Below, in pieces: positions 21,045 through 32,961 of a stretch of DNA of 64,000 nucleotides (its first letter is position 1; the number at the start of each line of letters is the position of its first letter). Made by a program: the position numbers and the translations under genes. The stretch comes from Euptelea pleiosperma (Eukaryota; Streptophyta; Magnoliopsida; Ranunculales; Eupteleaceae). The DNA lies in the NCBI GenBank assembly GCA_035048495.1, contig CM068547.1:33674502-33738501 (forward strand), written 5' to 3'. The notes under the pieces are model-generated. The model did no database searches. It was not told where the DNA came from and saw only the letters and a program-made list of their open reading frames with translations.

Positions 21045-24000
21045 GTCCTTTACCTAATCCAACGGTCCATAAGATAGAAGATAGTTTGATGGTCGACATT
21101 TTCTGGGATTAATCATTAAACTACTTAGGTGGTCCTATTTGACCTTACATAGGGAACCTGTATCTAGGGCGGAATCTGCTGAGGGACCCGTCCTAATTTT
21201 TGATTTGTAGGTGCACTTAGGGATTGGCCAAACTTCCATACGGTCAGGTCCTCTAAAATTGAGCCACGTGGCTCAGTTTTACTCCTGATTTTTATGATGC
21301 CCTCGTGCTTTAGTTGGATCTAAAAGTGTACAAAAGCGAGGACACCTCACTACAAATTGGGTCGTGATGTAAAAAGGTATACCTGAGATCTTTTCATTTG
21401 CCGAAGCGGCAATTTTGGTAGTCACCACTGCCATCTGGGCCTACTGACCGCATGGATGTTTAGCCCACCCTTTATCATACAAAAAATCAGCTTGTTTAAT
21501 GATTTGTAGCCGTTGGTTTTAGTACTCAAAAAATGGTTGTATTCAACGGCTATAAGAACGCCTTAAATGGTGTTAAAAAGTGTTAAAATTTAATGGTTAT
21601 AGATTACTAATTAAGGTGATTTTTGGTATGTATATCCACCAAGGGGTGGGATAAACATCTAAGCGGTCAGTGGGCCCAGATGGCAGCGGTGACTACCAAA
21701 AATGCTGCTTCCGCAAATGAACAGTTTCAGGCATACCTTGTTACATCTTTTTCCCTACATATTTTTGTGGGAAGGCTCTAGAAAAAATAAAAATAAAAAA
21801 AGGAAAAAGATGTAACAAGGTATGCCTGAAACTGCTTCAAATGCGGAAGCACAATTTTTCTTACTCTCCACTGTCATTTTTAACAGGTTTTAACGGTTTT
21901 AACAATTTTAACGGATTTTAATGGAAAAAACGGCGCTGAAATTCAAATTTTGAAATTTAAAAATTAAAAAAAAAAATAGAATTTAACGGAAATTAAACAG
22001 ATTTTAACGGATTTAACGGCCTTTTTTTCATAAATTTTTCAGAATTAAACGACTGTTTAAACGATTTTAACGGCCGTTAAAACAAAAAAAACAAAAACGG
22101 CCATTTTTTTCAAAACCAATAAAACGTGTTTTAAGAGAAACGGTCTTGGGGCGTTACCGTTTAAACGGCTGTTTTTAAAAACATGGTTTATCCCACCCCT
22201 TTGGTAGATATAGAGACCAAAAATCACCCTGATTGGTCATCTATAACCATTAGATTTTAATACTTTTTAGCACTTTTTAAGGCGTTCTTATAGCTGTTGA
22301 ATGCAACTATTTTTTGAGTACTAAAACCAACGGCTAAAAATCACTAAACAAGCTGACTTTTTCGTATGAATGCCTACTAAGGTGTGGGCTAAACATCCAT
22401 ACAGTCAGTGGGCCCAGATGGCAGCGGTGACTTCCAAAATGCCGCTTCCGCAAATGGAAAGATCTCAGGTATACCTTGTTACATCACCACCCTAAAAAAA
22501 ATCTAGCAAAAGTCCAGGACAATTTGTCACTTTTGGCTTTATTAGATAGAATCCTATTTATTTTATAAATATTTTACCTGAATATGAAGACAGATTGACG
22601 CTGCCTATGTGATACAGACATCTGTATCAAAATCTTGATCCAGAAGTCCCACAATTTGCCACGTAGTAGACTCTTTATGTTTGGCCCACGCCTCGGTGGA
22701 TCCACACACCAAAAATCAGTGTGATTAGTCATTCCTAGCTATTGGATTTGAGCACGTTTTCATAATGGGCTTTTGAACCAACTCATAGATCAGTTCACAA
22801 AGCCCATGACGAAAAAGTGCTCAAATCCTATGGCTAGAAATCACCAATCACGCTGATTTTAGGTGTGTAGGTCAATCATAGTGTGGGCCAAACATTCAGT
22901 GGGCAAGTGGGCCCGAACGAGTATAAAATAACAGATACGACTAAAAGGTGATGATCTGTGTGTACACGTGAGACTGGGTGACAGAGTTGTCTCACCTATA
23001 ATCCTATATGGACTTAGTACGTGACATGAACTGTTGACTGGTGGGTACCAATATTGGGTGCCATGAACATGACACTCCATGTTGATTGATGGTAATGCGC
23101 CAAGTGGACGATGACGGCGGCGACGGCGACATGCCAAGTGTCTAAGGCATGAGTCTGCAAAACTTTTATTCATGGGTTCGGATACGACTACTTCCTACAC
23201 CTTTCAGATCTCTACCCCAAGTGCAATCTATTTAAGTGTGTGTTGGTCGGCCCAAATCGACCTGGATGGGCCTGGCCAGGCTTGTTGGGACGGGAATGGT
23301 TAATTGGGGGCTCATCGTGCCGGGCCGGGCCTCAAGAGGATTGGCTCGGGCCGTGGGCCGAAATTCAATTTACACCATAATGGAAGCAAATCATAAATGA
23401 CTAGATAGATGGGTTATCATCATCATATCATAGCCATATTCCAATTTCGACTATTAGGGTTTGCCTACATAAATCATATTCATGGTTCCGTGGTTTTGGT
23501 CTGAACCTTTTCCGTTTTTTTATTTGAAACCGTGGGTATCCGGGCCTATTATAGCACCCTGCAACTCCCTAGGGCACGATAGTCACCCATTCCTAAGGGT
23601 GAAATTTGGCCACAGCCCACGGCCCGATCCCATCCCGTTTATCTCGGGCTAAGCCCGGCCCATCACGAAGTTGAGCCCATTCCGGCCCATCCCGTGAATA
23701 TGTTGGGTCGGGCTTGGGTTTGAAAACAAAGCCCGAGCCCACCCCACCTGTTGAGCATGTGTTTGATGGCTTTTCTTTTTTCTTTTTTTTTTATTAAAGT
23801 TCCTATTAACACAAGTTGGTGAAAAAAATACTTTAGAAAAATGACAGCGCACAAAGATTGTGAAAAATTGTTTTTTACTGTTGAATGTAATATTTTAATA
23901 ACATTATTTTTTAACATTGAATCTGGTTTTTTTTTTTTTTTTTTTATGACTAATTAAGTTGATCTTTGGTATGTAGGTCCACCAGGAGGTGGTCCAACTC

Positions 24001-27000
24001 CAAACACCCATAAGTTTGGTTAATCCCTAGGTGGATCTGGAAACCAAAAATCAACCAAGTGGTGGTCCAATATGAGCAACATGGCACATTTTTAGACTAG
24101 ATTGATTGTATCGATGTTTGTCAATCCTTATGTGGATTTAGAAACCAAAAACTAACCTGATTAGTGATTTCTAAGCTTTGGATTAGGGTCATTTTCATTT
24201 GGTCAGCCCGTAGCCCATTAGCAAGCCCGTAGCCAGGTCCGTTACGAATCCTGTCAGCCCGACTATAGATTGGGCCACAGGCTAGGCCTGGGTTTGAGTT
24301 TTAGATTGAGGCCCGGCCCGACTAAGATGCAGGGCCTCATCAGCCCTGCCCGACATAGACCCAGCCCGAGGCAGGCCCGGCCCAAGCCCATCCCGGCTGG
24401 CCAAATTGCCACCCTTACCCCTTCCACACGTGCCGGAGTGTATTAGAAGAGTTAATGTGGACTGAGCCACTTATTACCCTTACTCATTCCAGGGGGGTGG
24501 CCCCAAGAAGAGTTGAACTCAGAACCTCCTACTTTATGGAGTGGAGTCCTGGGCCTCTTGGCCACTGGCACTTAACCCTGGTCCAAAATCTAGTGAAACC
24601 ATAGTGACCATTTTTCATGGTGAAACCTAGTTTTAGACAAAATCTGTAGTTTCGTCCTACAGCAAAATCGAAACGAGTATCTGCAGATTTTACGGTGTTT
24701 CTGTCTTAAAATCGTATTGTGTGGTGTTGATTTGCAGAGGATTCATTGAAAAAGCCTAAGAGCGTGGTTGACGTTGGGTGTGGGATTGGAGGCAGCTCGA
24801 GATATCTAGCGAGGAAGTATGGGGCCAAATGCCAAGGCATCACCTTGAGTCCCATTCAAGCTCAAAGGGCACAAGCTCTTGCTGTTGCACAAGGATTGGC
24901 TGATCAAGTATGTTCCTTTGTACTTTGTGACATAGAAAGTCAAGGTTTCATATCTCATCAAATGTTCGTGGCCGTTTGATCTTTGATATCGTTATGAACA
25001 TTTAAAAAAATAAATTGACTAGTAATTAAAAAAAGGTCTTTAGATGAGATCGTTACAATCATCGTATTCTGTGTTGATATGAGTACGCGTGTCAACGTCC
25101 AATAAGAATATGAAAAATAAGATTTGTAGACTTGGTAGAATATTTTAAGGGTCGGGCTCCGTTGACAGCCATAAAATGACAGGATTCTGTACAGGACACA
25201 ATTATATGCCACGTGGCACACTCTTAAGAGGACTCTGACCGTATGGATGTTTGTCCAATCCCTAGGTGGTCCTACCAACCAAAATTCAGCCTGAGTAGTG
25301 ATTTTTAGACGTTGGATCTTTGTACCTCAAATACTGCTATAATTCCCACAGTTGAGATCAACCCATGCAAATAAGTCCAATCCAACGTCTAGAAATCAAC
25401 AATCAGGCTGAATTATGGGTTGTAGGTCCACCTAGGGGTTGGTCAAATATCCATACGGTCAGAGTCCTCCAAGAATGTGCCACGTGGCATATGTTGTCTC
25501 CTGTACAAAATCCTGTATTTGAGGTACAAAGATCCAACGTCTAGAAATCACTAATCAGGCTCAATTTTGGTTTGTAGGTCCACCTAGGGATTGGACAATC
25601 ATCCATACGGTCAGAGTCCTCCAAGAATGTGCCACGTGGCATATATTGTGTCCTTTACAAAATCCTGTCTTTTTAGGGCTTGCAACGGAGCCTGACCCAT
25701 ATGTTAACTATGGGAATTATAGCAGTATTTAAGGTACAAAGATCTAATGTCTAAAAATCACTAATCAGGCTGAATTTTGGTTTGTAGGTCCACCTAGGGA
25801 TTGGACAAACATCCATACGGTCAGAGTCCTCCAAGAATGTGCCACGTGGCATATATTGTGTCTTGCACAAAATCCTGTCATTTTAGGGTTGTCAACGGAG
25901 CCTGAAAGGGTCAGGCTCCAAGGACACCCTTTTTCTGATCCCTATCGGGAGTCGGACTCGGGACCATGGATTTCAAGAATCCAATGGCAGTTGATAGCGC
26001 TGGGTTGGCGTTCACTTAATCAAAAAAGTGAATGCCAACTCAGCACGAAGTGAATGCCAACGCAGCGCTATCAACCACCGTTCTCGGAATCCACGGCCCC
26101 AAGACCGACTCCCAGAGAGCTAGAAAAAAGGGAGGCTCCTGAGCCCAACCCATCTTAAAAAAGGGTCGAGCTTGGGGGACCCCCATTTTTTACACCCATT
26201 TTGGTGTACCTAGGGAGAAGATGAATTAACGTCTGATTTTTGGTGAGGATGATCTCTATGGTGAGGAGATCATCCTCGCAAATTATTCCAATATTCGTAG
26301 ACTGGATTAGAAGTTGAGGAATTATGGACCGTCGATTTTTACTGTGTAACTTGAAAACCACATTTGATGGGAAATTTCAGAATGGGCTCATTTTTTGTTG
26401 GGGTGATCTATATGACGAATAGATCATCATCATCAAAAATCAGCCATTGATTCATCTTCTACGTGGGTACGCCAAAATAGGGGTCCCCCGAGCCCGACCC
26501 TTTAAATAATGTAAAATAAAGTAAATATTTTTTATTTAATAGTAAGGATAACACTTGATTATAAATTTTATTGAAATTTTAAAATTCAATATTTTAATTT
26601 TGAATTTTAGCGACATTTTTTTCGTTTTTGCCTGTCTGTTACAATTCGTTATAACAGAAAAAAAAGGTAACGTCCCCAATCCGTTATACCGTTATAACGG
26701 CCTCTTTTAAACCATGATTTAGATTTCCTGTAACATGAAAAGCTCAAGAGGGATTGGAAGATGTAACAATGGTGAATGGTTAGCAGGTGTCCTTTCAAGT
26801 TGCAGATGCACTTCAACAACCTTTTCCTGATGGGCAGTTTGATTTGGTTTGGTCCATGGAGAGTGGAGAACACATGCCCGACAAAACAAAGGTATCTTTA
26901 TCTCTTCTTCCATAGGTTCAGTTATTATTCTCCATATACTGCGTTTCGCCCGTATTGTTCTAAGGCATGACAATCGTCCATTTCGTTCAGGCCAAAACTT

Positions 27001-28109
27001 TCATAACGTATCGCCCGTATTGTTCTAAGGCATGACAATCGTCCATTTCGTTCAGGCCAAAACTTTCATAACGTATCACCATAAATGTTAAGATCCAAAC
27101 CAATACACGAAAAGCACCTAGGTGATAGAGGTGCAGGAAGTTTAAGTCTTAACCTTTAGGATTGTTGCAATAATCAGTAAAACTCCCATCAAATTGCAGT
27201 CTTTTCAGAAAATGTTATGTTTCGATTTCATCAAGTTTTGTCCAAAACCGACCTATACTTCCAATATGTTTCGGTTGCTCATTCTGTTAAACTGACAGTT
27301 TGTAAGCGAATTGGCACGTGTCGCATCGCCCGGGGCCACTATAATAATCGTAACGTGGTGCCATAGAGATCTCTCGCCCACTGAGGACTCCTTGCAGCCC
27401 CAAGAGAAAAAACTCTTGGACAAGATATGTAAAGCTTTTTATCTCCCGGCCTGGTGTTCAACTACGGACTACGTCAAATTACTTCAATCTCTCTCACTGC
27501 AGGTACTTGCAACCATGGTTAGTAAATTCTCGAATTATTCGCAAACTGTACAAAATATTCATCGCAACGTCCTATTCAATGTTTGGAAAAATTCGTGAAT
27601 TTTTCAAGATCACAGACTTTTCCAAATTATTCAGTTTTGAACATAAAAAGTCATTTTATATGACAAAATTTTATAAATATTTTACTTTTTATTTTGTTTT
27701 GTTTTTTAAATTAGTTTTGCCGAATTTTATAACGCATCTTTTAATGATAAACCCCAATTGTTGCTAATTATGCTTACACCTACCTATGTGCGGCAGGATA
27801 TCAAGGCGGCAGATTGGTCGGGGAATGTGGCCCCATTTTGGCCAGCGGTGATACGCTCCGCCTTAACATGGAAAGGCCTCATTTCATTGCTACGAAGCGG
27901 TAAGCATATATAGCATTCATCACATGAATAACTACTAATTTCCTTCTTCTTTTTTTTTTTGTTAATTACATCATTTTCTTCAACTATGGTTATCGGTTAA
28001 TTCAGGAGGGAAAACCATAAAGGGGGCACTGGCGATGCCGTTAATGATCAAAGGGTACAAGACGAATCTAATCAAATTTGCCATCATTACTTGCCGAAAG
28101 CCGGAATGA
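20765..28109 (+). CDS. VTE4: gamma-tocopherol methyltransferase, copy 2, transit peptide lost
   Basis: Exons 20765-20954, 24738-24907, 26787-26891, 27299-27502, 27797-27899 and 28006-28109 join in phase into 291 codons plus stop, beginning MNTEVLQKGIAKLYD. SAM motif I VVDVGCGIGG, the SMESGEHMPDK block and the WCHRDL block are all intact. This start was chosen because the region matching copy 3's N-terminal 62 residues has no usable ATG and contains in-frame TAA (20618-20620) and TGA (20642-20644). The open frame can be extended only to a GTG at 20702. The predicted product keeps the whole methyltransferase fold but has no plastid-targeting extension, so it would be cytosolic, unless another promoter or exon supplies a leader. 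Intron 1 (20955-24737) is about twice as long as in copy 3 because of transposon insertions. Alternatively this is a young pseudogene. Confidence 0.82.
21001..21041. repeat. CT microsatellite at the start of TMT copy 2 intron 1
   Basis: About 20 CT units 46 bases after the exon 1 donor; copy 3 has a much shorter tract near 33402-33421. Confidence 0.95.
21877..22185. mobile_element. AACGG-word element, TTTAAACGG dialect (duplicate)
   Basis: Segmental-duplication copy of 500-797, inside the type B palindrome of TMT copy 2 intron 1. It has minor differences, including an extra TTTTAACGG-like word. Confidence 0.6.
22653..22915. repeat. palindromic element, type C (duplicate)
   Basis: Sister of 1262-1515 with the arms around CATAATGGGCTTTTG. 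Confidence 0.55.
25149..25910. repeat. type A palindromic element with multiplied right arms (duplicate)
   Basis: Sister of 4184-4945 in intron 2 of TMT copy 2, with the same left arm and three right arms; only point differences. Confidence 0.65.
26163..26500. mobile_element. type D MULE-like MITE (TMT copy 2 intron 2)
   Basis: Sister of 5198-5535, also 338 bases; the right flank TTTAAATAA is retained and the left flank has mutated. Confidence 0.72.
26947..27076. repeat. 65-base tandem duplication in TMT copy 2 intron 3
   Basis: The unit beginning CGCCCGTATTGTTCTAAGGC occurs at 26947 and again at 27012. Copies 1 and 3 have one unit each, so this is private to copy 2. Confidence 0.9.
27086..27169. 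mobile_element. solo LTR of a TRIM retroelement (TMT copy 2 intron 3)
   Basis: Counterpart of 6053-6136, TGTTAAGATCC start, flanked on the left by ATAAA. Confidence 0.75.
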
Positions 28110-28259
28110 ACCGACATTTCTCGCCGGGGTTCATAATTATGAAGAAATTCTTCCATAATTCTATTTTCTAAATTGTGTTCGGGTGAGTAGATATCTCCCC
28201 ACCCCAAATGATGATATTATTTTTCTAGGAAAACTAGTATTGCCATGCTACGGTACGGA

Positions 28260-28772
28260 CATGGCTGTCTCGATGCAAGTTGAGGCCTAAGACAAAAACT
28301 CTATATGGGGCCTTTTAATATATTAATATATGGTATTAATTAAAATTTGTAGCTCTCTATATGGTAGAAAATCTTATTTAACAACTATTCATGATAATTA
28401 AAAGCTATTGAAAAAATTTAGAAGAACAGGACTTCCGTTGTAGTCCATGCAGAGCACTCTCGCGGCCCCCACATAGATCATTTTTTGTGCGCAATGACTG
28501 TGTGGATGTTCAACCCACATATTGGTGGATAAACACACTAAAAATCAGCTTGATTGATGATTTCTAGCCATTTGATTTACTACTCAAAAAGCTTGCTTGA
28601 ATCCAATGACTAGAATAAAATCCTGGCTAAAGATGACCAATCAGCTTAATTTTTGGTTTGTATATCCAACAAGGGGTGGGCTAAACATCTATGGGGTTAG
28701 TGGGTTGGGGGCCTTCTCTCACAAGGGGCCTAAGGCGACCTCCTTACCGGCCTTATGGTTGAGCTGGCCCTG
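28260..28772. mobile_element. hAT-like non-autonomous element (duplicate)
   Basis: Sister of 7227-7738 with the same GGTACGGA duplications (28252-28259 and 28773-28780). It inserted after TMT copy 3 split off but before copies 1 and 2 separated, or was present in the copied block. Confidence 0.88.
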
Positions 28773-30493
28773 GGTACGGATTCAGGTCCGATTCCGACTG
28801 GTGCATAATCTTTTTCGACCCGACAAAAAAAAAAAAATTTGCATGTGTTTTGCTTGACAATGTCACGACTCGGTAATATTAATTGTAGGCAGTTACTACA
28901 AGTAATATTTTTTTTTTAATTGATTGTTTAGATTTTTAATATAAATTGTAGGCAGTTACTAATTTATTGATTGGTGACATGAACTTCTAGCCAAGGTTTT
29001 AAATAGTCCGTTATAACGGTCACTTAATGTTACGACCGTTGTAACGGGTCACATCTGAAGTAAAAAAATGTTAGAATAACATATTTTTTTTTCAAAACGG
29101 TAAAAGAATTTTTTATTTTTAAAAGGCCGTTGTTTCCATTATAACAACTTATGCCCTTTTTCGGACATGGTCGTTATTATTTTCAAAATAACATAACAGG
29201 GTTAGGGCGTTACCGTTATAACGGCTGTTATTCTCGTCGTAACGACTGTTATTTTATCACCATCAAGCTTAGTTAAGAGTGTACAATCGCATTGCACTCT
29301 TATCATCATCATTATATTCAAAGTAATATCATTACATTTATACTTAAAGAAATAAAATACGAAACGACTAAAACACCTTCGGGCGTTAGGCAACACAAAA
29401 ATAAGTAACTTATTGACTTTTATAAGCCAAAAAGTTAAAATTCAAGATTTATTAGATTTCCTAGGGATATTTATGGTAAAAACTGACAAAAAAACATCGC
29501 TGACGGCAACGGTCTTCTCAAGGCGAAAGGGGTGAGCCCTATTATAACAGTAGAGATGATTTTATTGCAACTATAATGCTGAACTGCATAAGTATGGCAC
29601 CAGTTTTTGGTTTGTCTTGCTGCATAAATAATTTTTTATTTATGTTTTGTAAGACTAGTTGAAAGCACGACCGATTTTTTAGTGGGTAGGTGTCGGGAGA
29701 TGTTTTGGGAAGGTAAAAGCCATTTTTAGAAAATGGTTAATTGAATGAATGAGGAGAGAGATAATAGAAAAGATTTAATTGGGAAACGTTGGTGAATTGT
29801 TGTAAATGAGTTAAAGAGTTTTAAGGGATAATGGCGAGGTTTAGGGCTTTAGTGCATATAGAGACATTTCGGTAGAAAAAAGAGTAGGAGAATGCCAAGT
29901 AAAGACATGCTTTCTTATGTGGCACTCTGAATGTAGAGAATGTCACATAGTAACAAGGCCGTCTCGATACAAATTGGGGCCTAAGGCGAAAACTCTAAAT
30001 GGGGCCTTTAGTATTTAATTTATTATTACAAATAATACTTAATTAAAATTTTAATTCTATATAATATATAATCTTTATCTAAAATCTATCTTTCCAAAAA
30101 GATGTACCAAAGTATGCTAGAAACTTTTTTGAATGTAGAAGCACGATTTTCATTACTCACCGCTGTCATCTGGGCCCACTGACCGCATGGATGTTTACCC
30201 CACACCTTGATGGATGTACACACCAAAAATTACCCTGATTGATAATCTTTAACCATTCGATTTTTGTACTTTTTAAGGCGTTCTTATAGCCGTTGAATTC
30301 ATCCCCTTTTTTGAGAACTAAAACCAATGGCTAAAAATCATCAAACAAGCTGATTTTTGGTATGAAAGTCTACTAAGGGGTCGGCTAAACATCCATGCGG
30401 TCACCATGAGTAACAAAAATGTGATTCCGCATTTGACAAGATCTCAAGTGTACCTTCTCTAAAACACGTTGAGTCAAGAGAAGAGAAAAGGTG

Positions 30494-30862
30494 GAGTAAA
30501 ACTTCTGTCACAACGCAAAATACGAGCCACGTGGCACTCGCTTAGTGGACAATGACCGTATGGATGTTTGGCCAGTCCTTCGGAAGACTTAGAAACCAAA
30601 AATCATCCTGATTAGTGTTTTAAGACTTTGGATCTTTGCACCCAAATAATGCTCAAATTCCTACTGTTAAAATCAACTTATGAAAATAACTTCAATGAAA
30701 TCGTTTAGATATCACTAATCAGGCTGAATTTTGGTTTAGAGGTCTACCAAGGTACTGTCCAAACATCCATACGGTCAGCGTTCACTAAGAGGGTGCCACA
30801 TGGTTAGTATTGTGCTTTGTGACAGAAGCATATATCACAACACTGTGAAAGAAGTTTTACTC
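30494..30862. repeat. GAGTAAAAC-ended palindromic element with the shared core
   Basis: GAGTAAAACTTCTGTCAC start and GAAGTTTTACTC end; arms contain ACCAAAAATCATCCTGATTA and its inverse. No convincing target duplication remains. Confidence 0.6.
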
Positions 30863-30895
30863 GTAAATGTATGTAGAGAGGGGATTTTGTTTTAT

Positions 30896-31278
30896 GGGTC
30901 GGGCTCCGTTGACGGATATAAAATGACAAGTAATGGCAAGGACACAATATAAGCCACGTGGCACACTGTTACGGGATTCTGACCGTATGGATATTTGTCA
31001 TTACCATGGTGGACCTACAATCCAAAAATCAGCCGGATTAGTGATTTACAAGTGTTGCATCTTTGTACCTCAAATACTGCTCAAATTCCCACAGTTTAGA
31101 TCAGCCCATGAAAATAAGTCCAATCCAAAGCCTATAAATCACTAATCAGGCTGATTTTTGGTTTGTAGGTCCACCATGGGATAGGACAAACATCCATACG
31201 GTCAGAGTCCTGTAAAAGTGTGCCACATGGCTTATATTGTGTCCATGTCATTTTAGATCTGTCAACAGAGCCCGACCC
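30896..31278. mobile_element. clean type A MULE-like palindrome
   Basis: GGGTCGGGCTCCGTTGAC start and GTCAACAGAGCCCGACCC end; flanks TTGTTTTAT (30887-30895) and TTATTTTAT (31279-31287), a 9-base duplication with one mismatch. Arms carry AATCAGCCGGATTAGTGAT and the inverse AATCACTAATCAGGCTGAT. Confidence 0.78.
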
Positions 31279-31536
31279 TTATTTTATATAGTACGTTTTT
31301 GTTTTATATGGTGGCTCATTTGGTAAATAAAAGTATTTTTGGGTCTATTTCATTTTTGAGGGAGGAGAAAAGGTCAATGGTGGGTGGAGTGGAGAGGAAT
31401 TTTTGCTTTATACAGTAAATCAATCAAGTATGGTTATACCTTATATAGTCATTTGTAAATAAAATTATTTTGGGGCCTTTTCATATTTGGGATCCTAAAG
31501 CGACCGTCTTACGGTCGAGATGGCCCTGCATAATAA

Positions 31537-32740
31537 TGAATGGGAAGATAGAAAAATTGGAAGAAGTAATAATTTTTTGGTTAGACACCTGGAATTAGCA
31601 AGCATTTTATTCGAATAAATGTAGAACCAGAACGGATGGTTTTGTGCCTATTACCAATTCTTCCTCCTGAATTAAGACCATCCATTCAAATAGATGGGGG
31701 GGTAAACCAATGAATTAATGAACTCTACAGGAGACTTATCTATTTGGAACAATACCCTTATCGATAATGGGATTTGCGGATACCCAATAATGGATGGTGG
31801 AAATAAAGTTTACAAGTCATTTTCAGATGTACTTTAAGGCCAAGAGGGAAGATTTCATAAGACTCCGTTTGGTAAATGGGTCGAGTATTCAAGGCATTCC
31901 ATTATTGTTGTGGGCCCTTCACTTTCATTAAATCCACATTCTAACCCGAAGGACGTGCTATTTGTTTTGTCCATTAGATCGTAGGCGATTCAATGCAAAC
32001 TTTGATGGGGGGTTCAAATGGTTGTTCGTGTACTTTTATATCTTTTGAGGCTCAAGCGGAGGCTCGATTACTAATGTTTTCTCATTTAAATCTCTTGTCT
32101 CCAGCTATTAGAGATCTTATTTCCGTACCAACTCTAGATATGCTTATGGGACTCTGTAATAACGATCAGAATCATCAAGCCATCTGTGCAAATAGGTATA
32201 GTCCAAGTAATCACAGAAACTATCAAAATGATAAAAATGACCCCCTCAAAAAAAGTGGTTGAAGCCAGCAGCTAGAATCACGCCTTAAAAAGTACTAAAA
32301 TCTAATGGCTAGAGACTGCCGATCATGGCGATTTTTGGTGTGTATATCCACCGAGGGGTAGGCTAAACATCCACGTAGTCAGTGGGCCCTGATGGTAGTG
32401 GTGAGTAACAAAAAATGGTGCTAGCTCACGCCAAAAGTGAGAGCTACAGCTTGTTACATTGCGACTCTATACAAACACGAGAAAATTTTTGAAGCGGGGG
32501 AAATTTAGAAGCAGCGATCGTGCGCCAATGATGTTTCCCCAGGTACACCTAAGTGTAGGGGCAATGATATTGCACCAGGTTAACCCTGGTGTACCCGGCA
32601 CAATATCATTGGGTACATGATCACTGCTTCTAAATTTCCGTTGCTTCAAAAAATTTCAGCAATACAGACACTGTTAACAAGGGCGTCAATGGTCCCCCCT
32701 CACCTGACCTTTTAGGACGTAACAATTGGGTCGGGTCGAG
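31537..32740. other. upstream region of TMT copy 3
   Basis: Shortened form of the 12355-19190 region. It resembles 12355-12660, then 12660-13060, then 16225-16751, with the intervening repeats absent. No gene; an inverted repeat around GCAATGATATTGCACC and CACAATATCATTGG is retained (32540-32620). Confidence 0.55.
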
Positions 32741-32854
32741 CAGCCTGGCATGTAGACTTTCTACTCTCTACTAACCAGAAACCATTGGAAGGACTGTACC
32801 GGGACCCGAGTCACCCAAAAGCAAGTGATACATATGTAATTTAAGAAATAAGTG

Positions 32855-32905
32855 GGGGTATATATGTCACTTTTTGCATTTTGTATTAAAATAAAAACAC
32901 GAGGA
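32855..32905 (+). promoter_or_regulatory. candidate core promoter of TMT copy 3
   Basis: TATATAT at 32859-32865, about 100 bases before the ATG at 32962, in a block conserved with copy 2. The block is immediately preceded by a repeat-rich segment, so the copies differ in upstream context: copy 2 has roughly 1.1 kb of extra repeat DNA (19240-20380) that copy 3 lacks. Confidence 0.35.
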
Positions 32906-32961
32906 GATGGAAGTAGGAGAAAGTAGCTCTCAGAGACAGAGTCGTGAGTCCGAGAAAGACC

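Larger units (their letters stand above)
21366..29562. repeat. segmental duplication block (second copy of 1-8520)
   Basis: Same order as 1-8520. After about 29562 the sequence jumps to material matching copy 1 at about 11522, so about 3 kb including the orphan coiled-coil exon is missing here. Confidence 0.88.
29954..31528. mobile_element. hAT-like element carrying three palindromic elements, with empty site
   Basis: 1575 bases; ends CAAGGCCGTCTCGATAC and inverse of CAGGGCCATCTCGACCG, flanked by CATAGTAA (29946-29953) and CATAATAA (31529-31536). The unoccupied site CATAGTAA is at 12347-12354. Inside are a type B palindrome (about 30100-30465), a GAGTAAAAC-ended palindrome (30494-30862) and a type A palindrome (30896-31278). 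No transposase frame. Confidence 0.88.
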
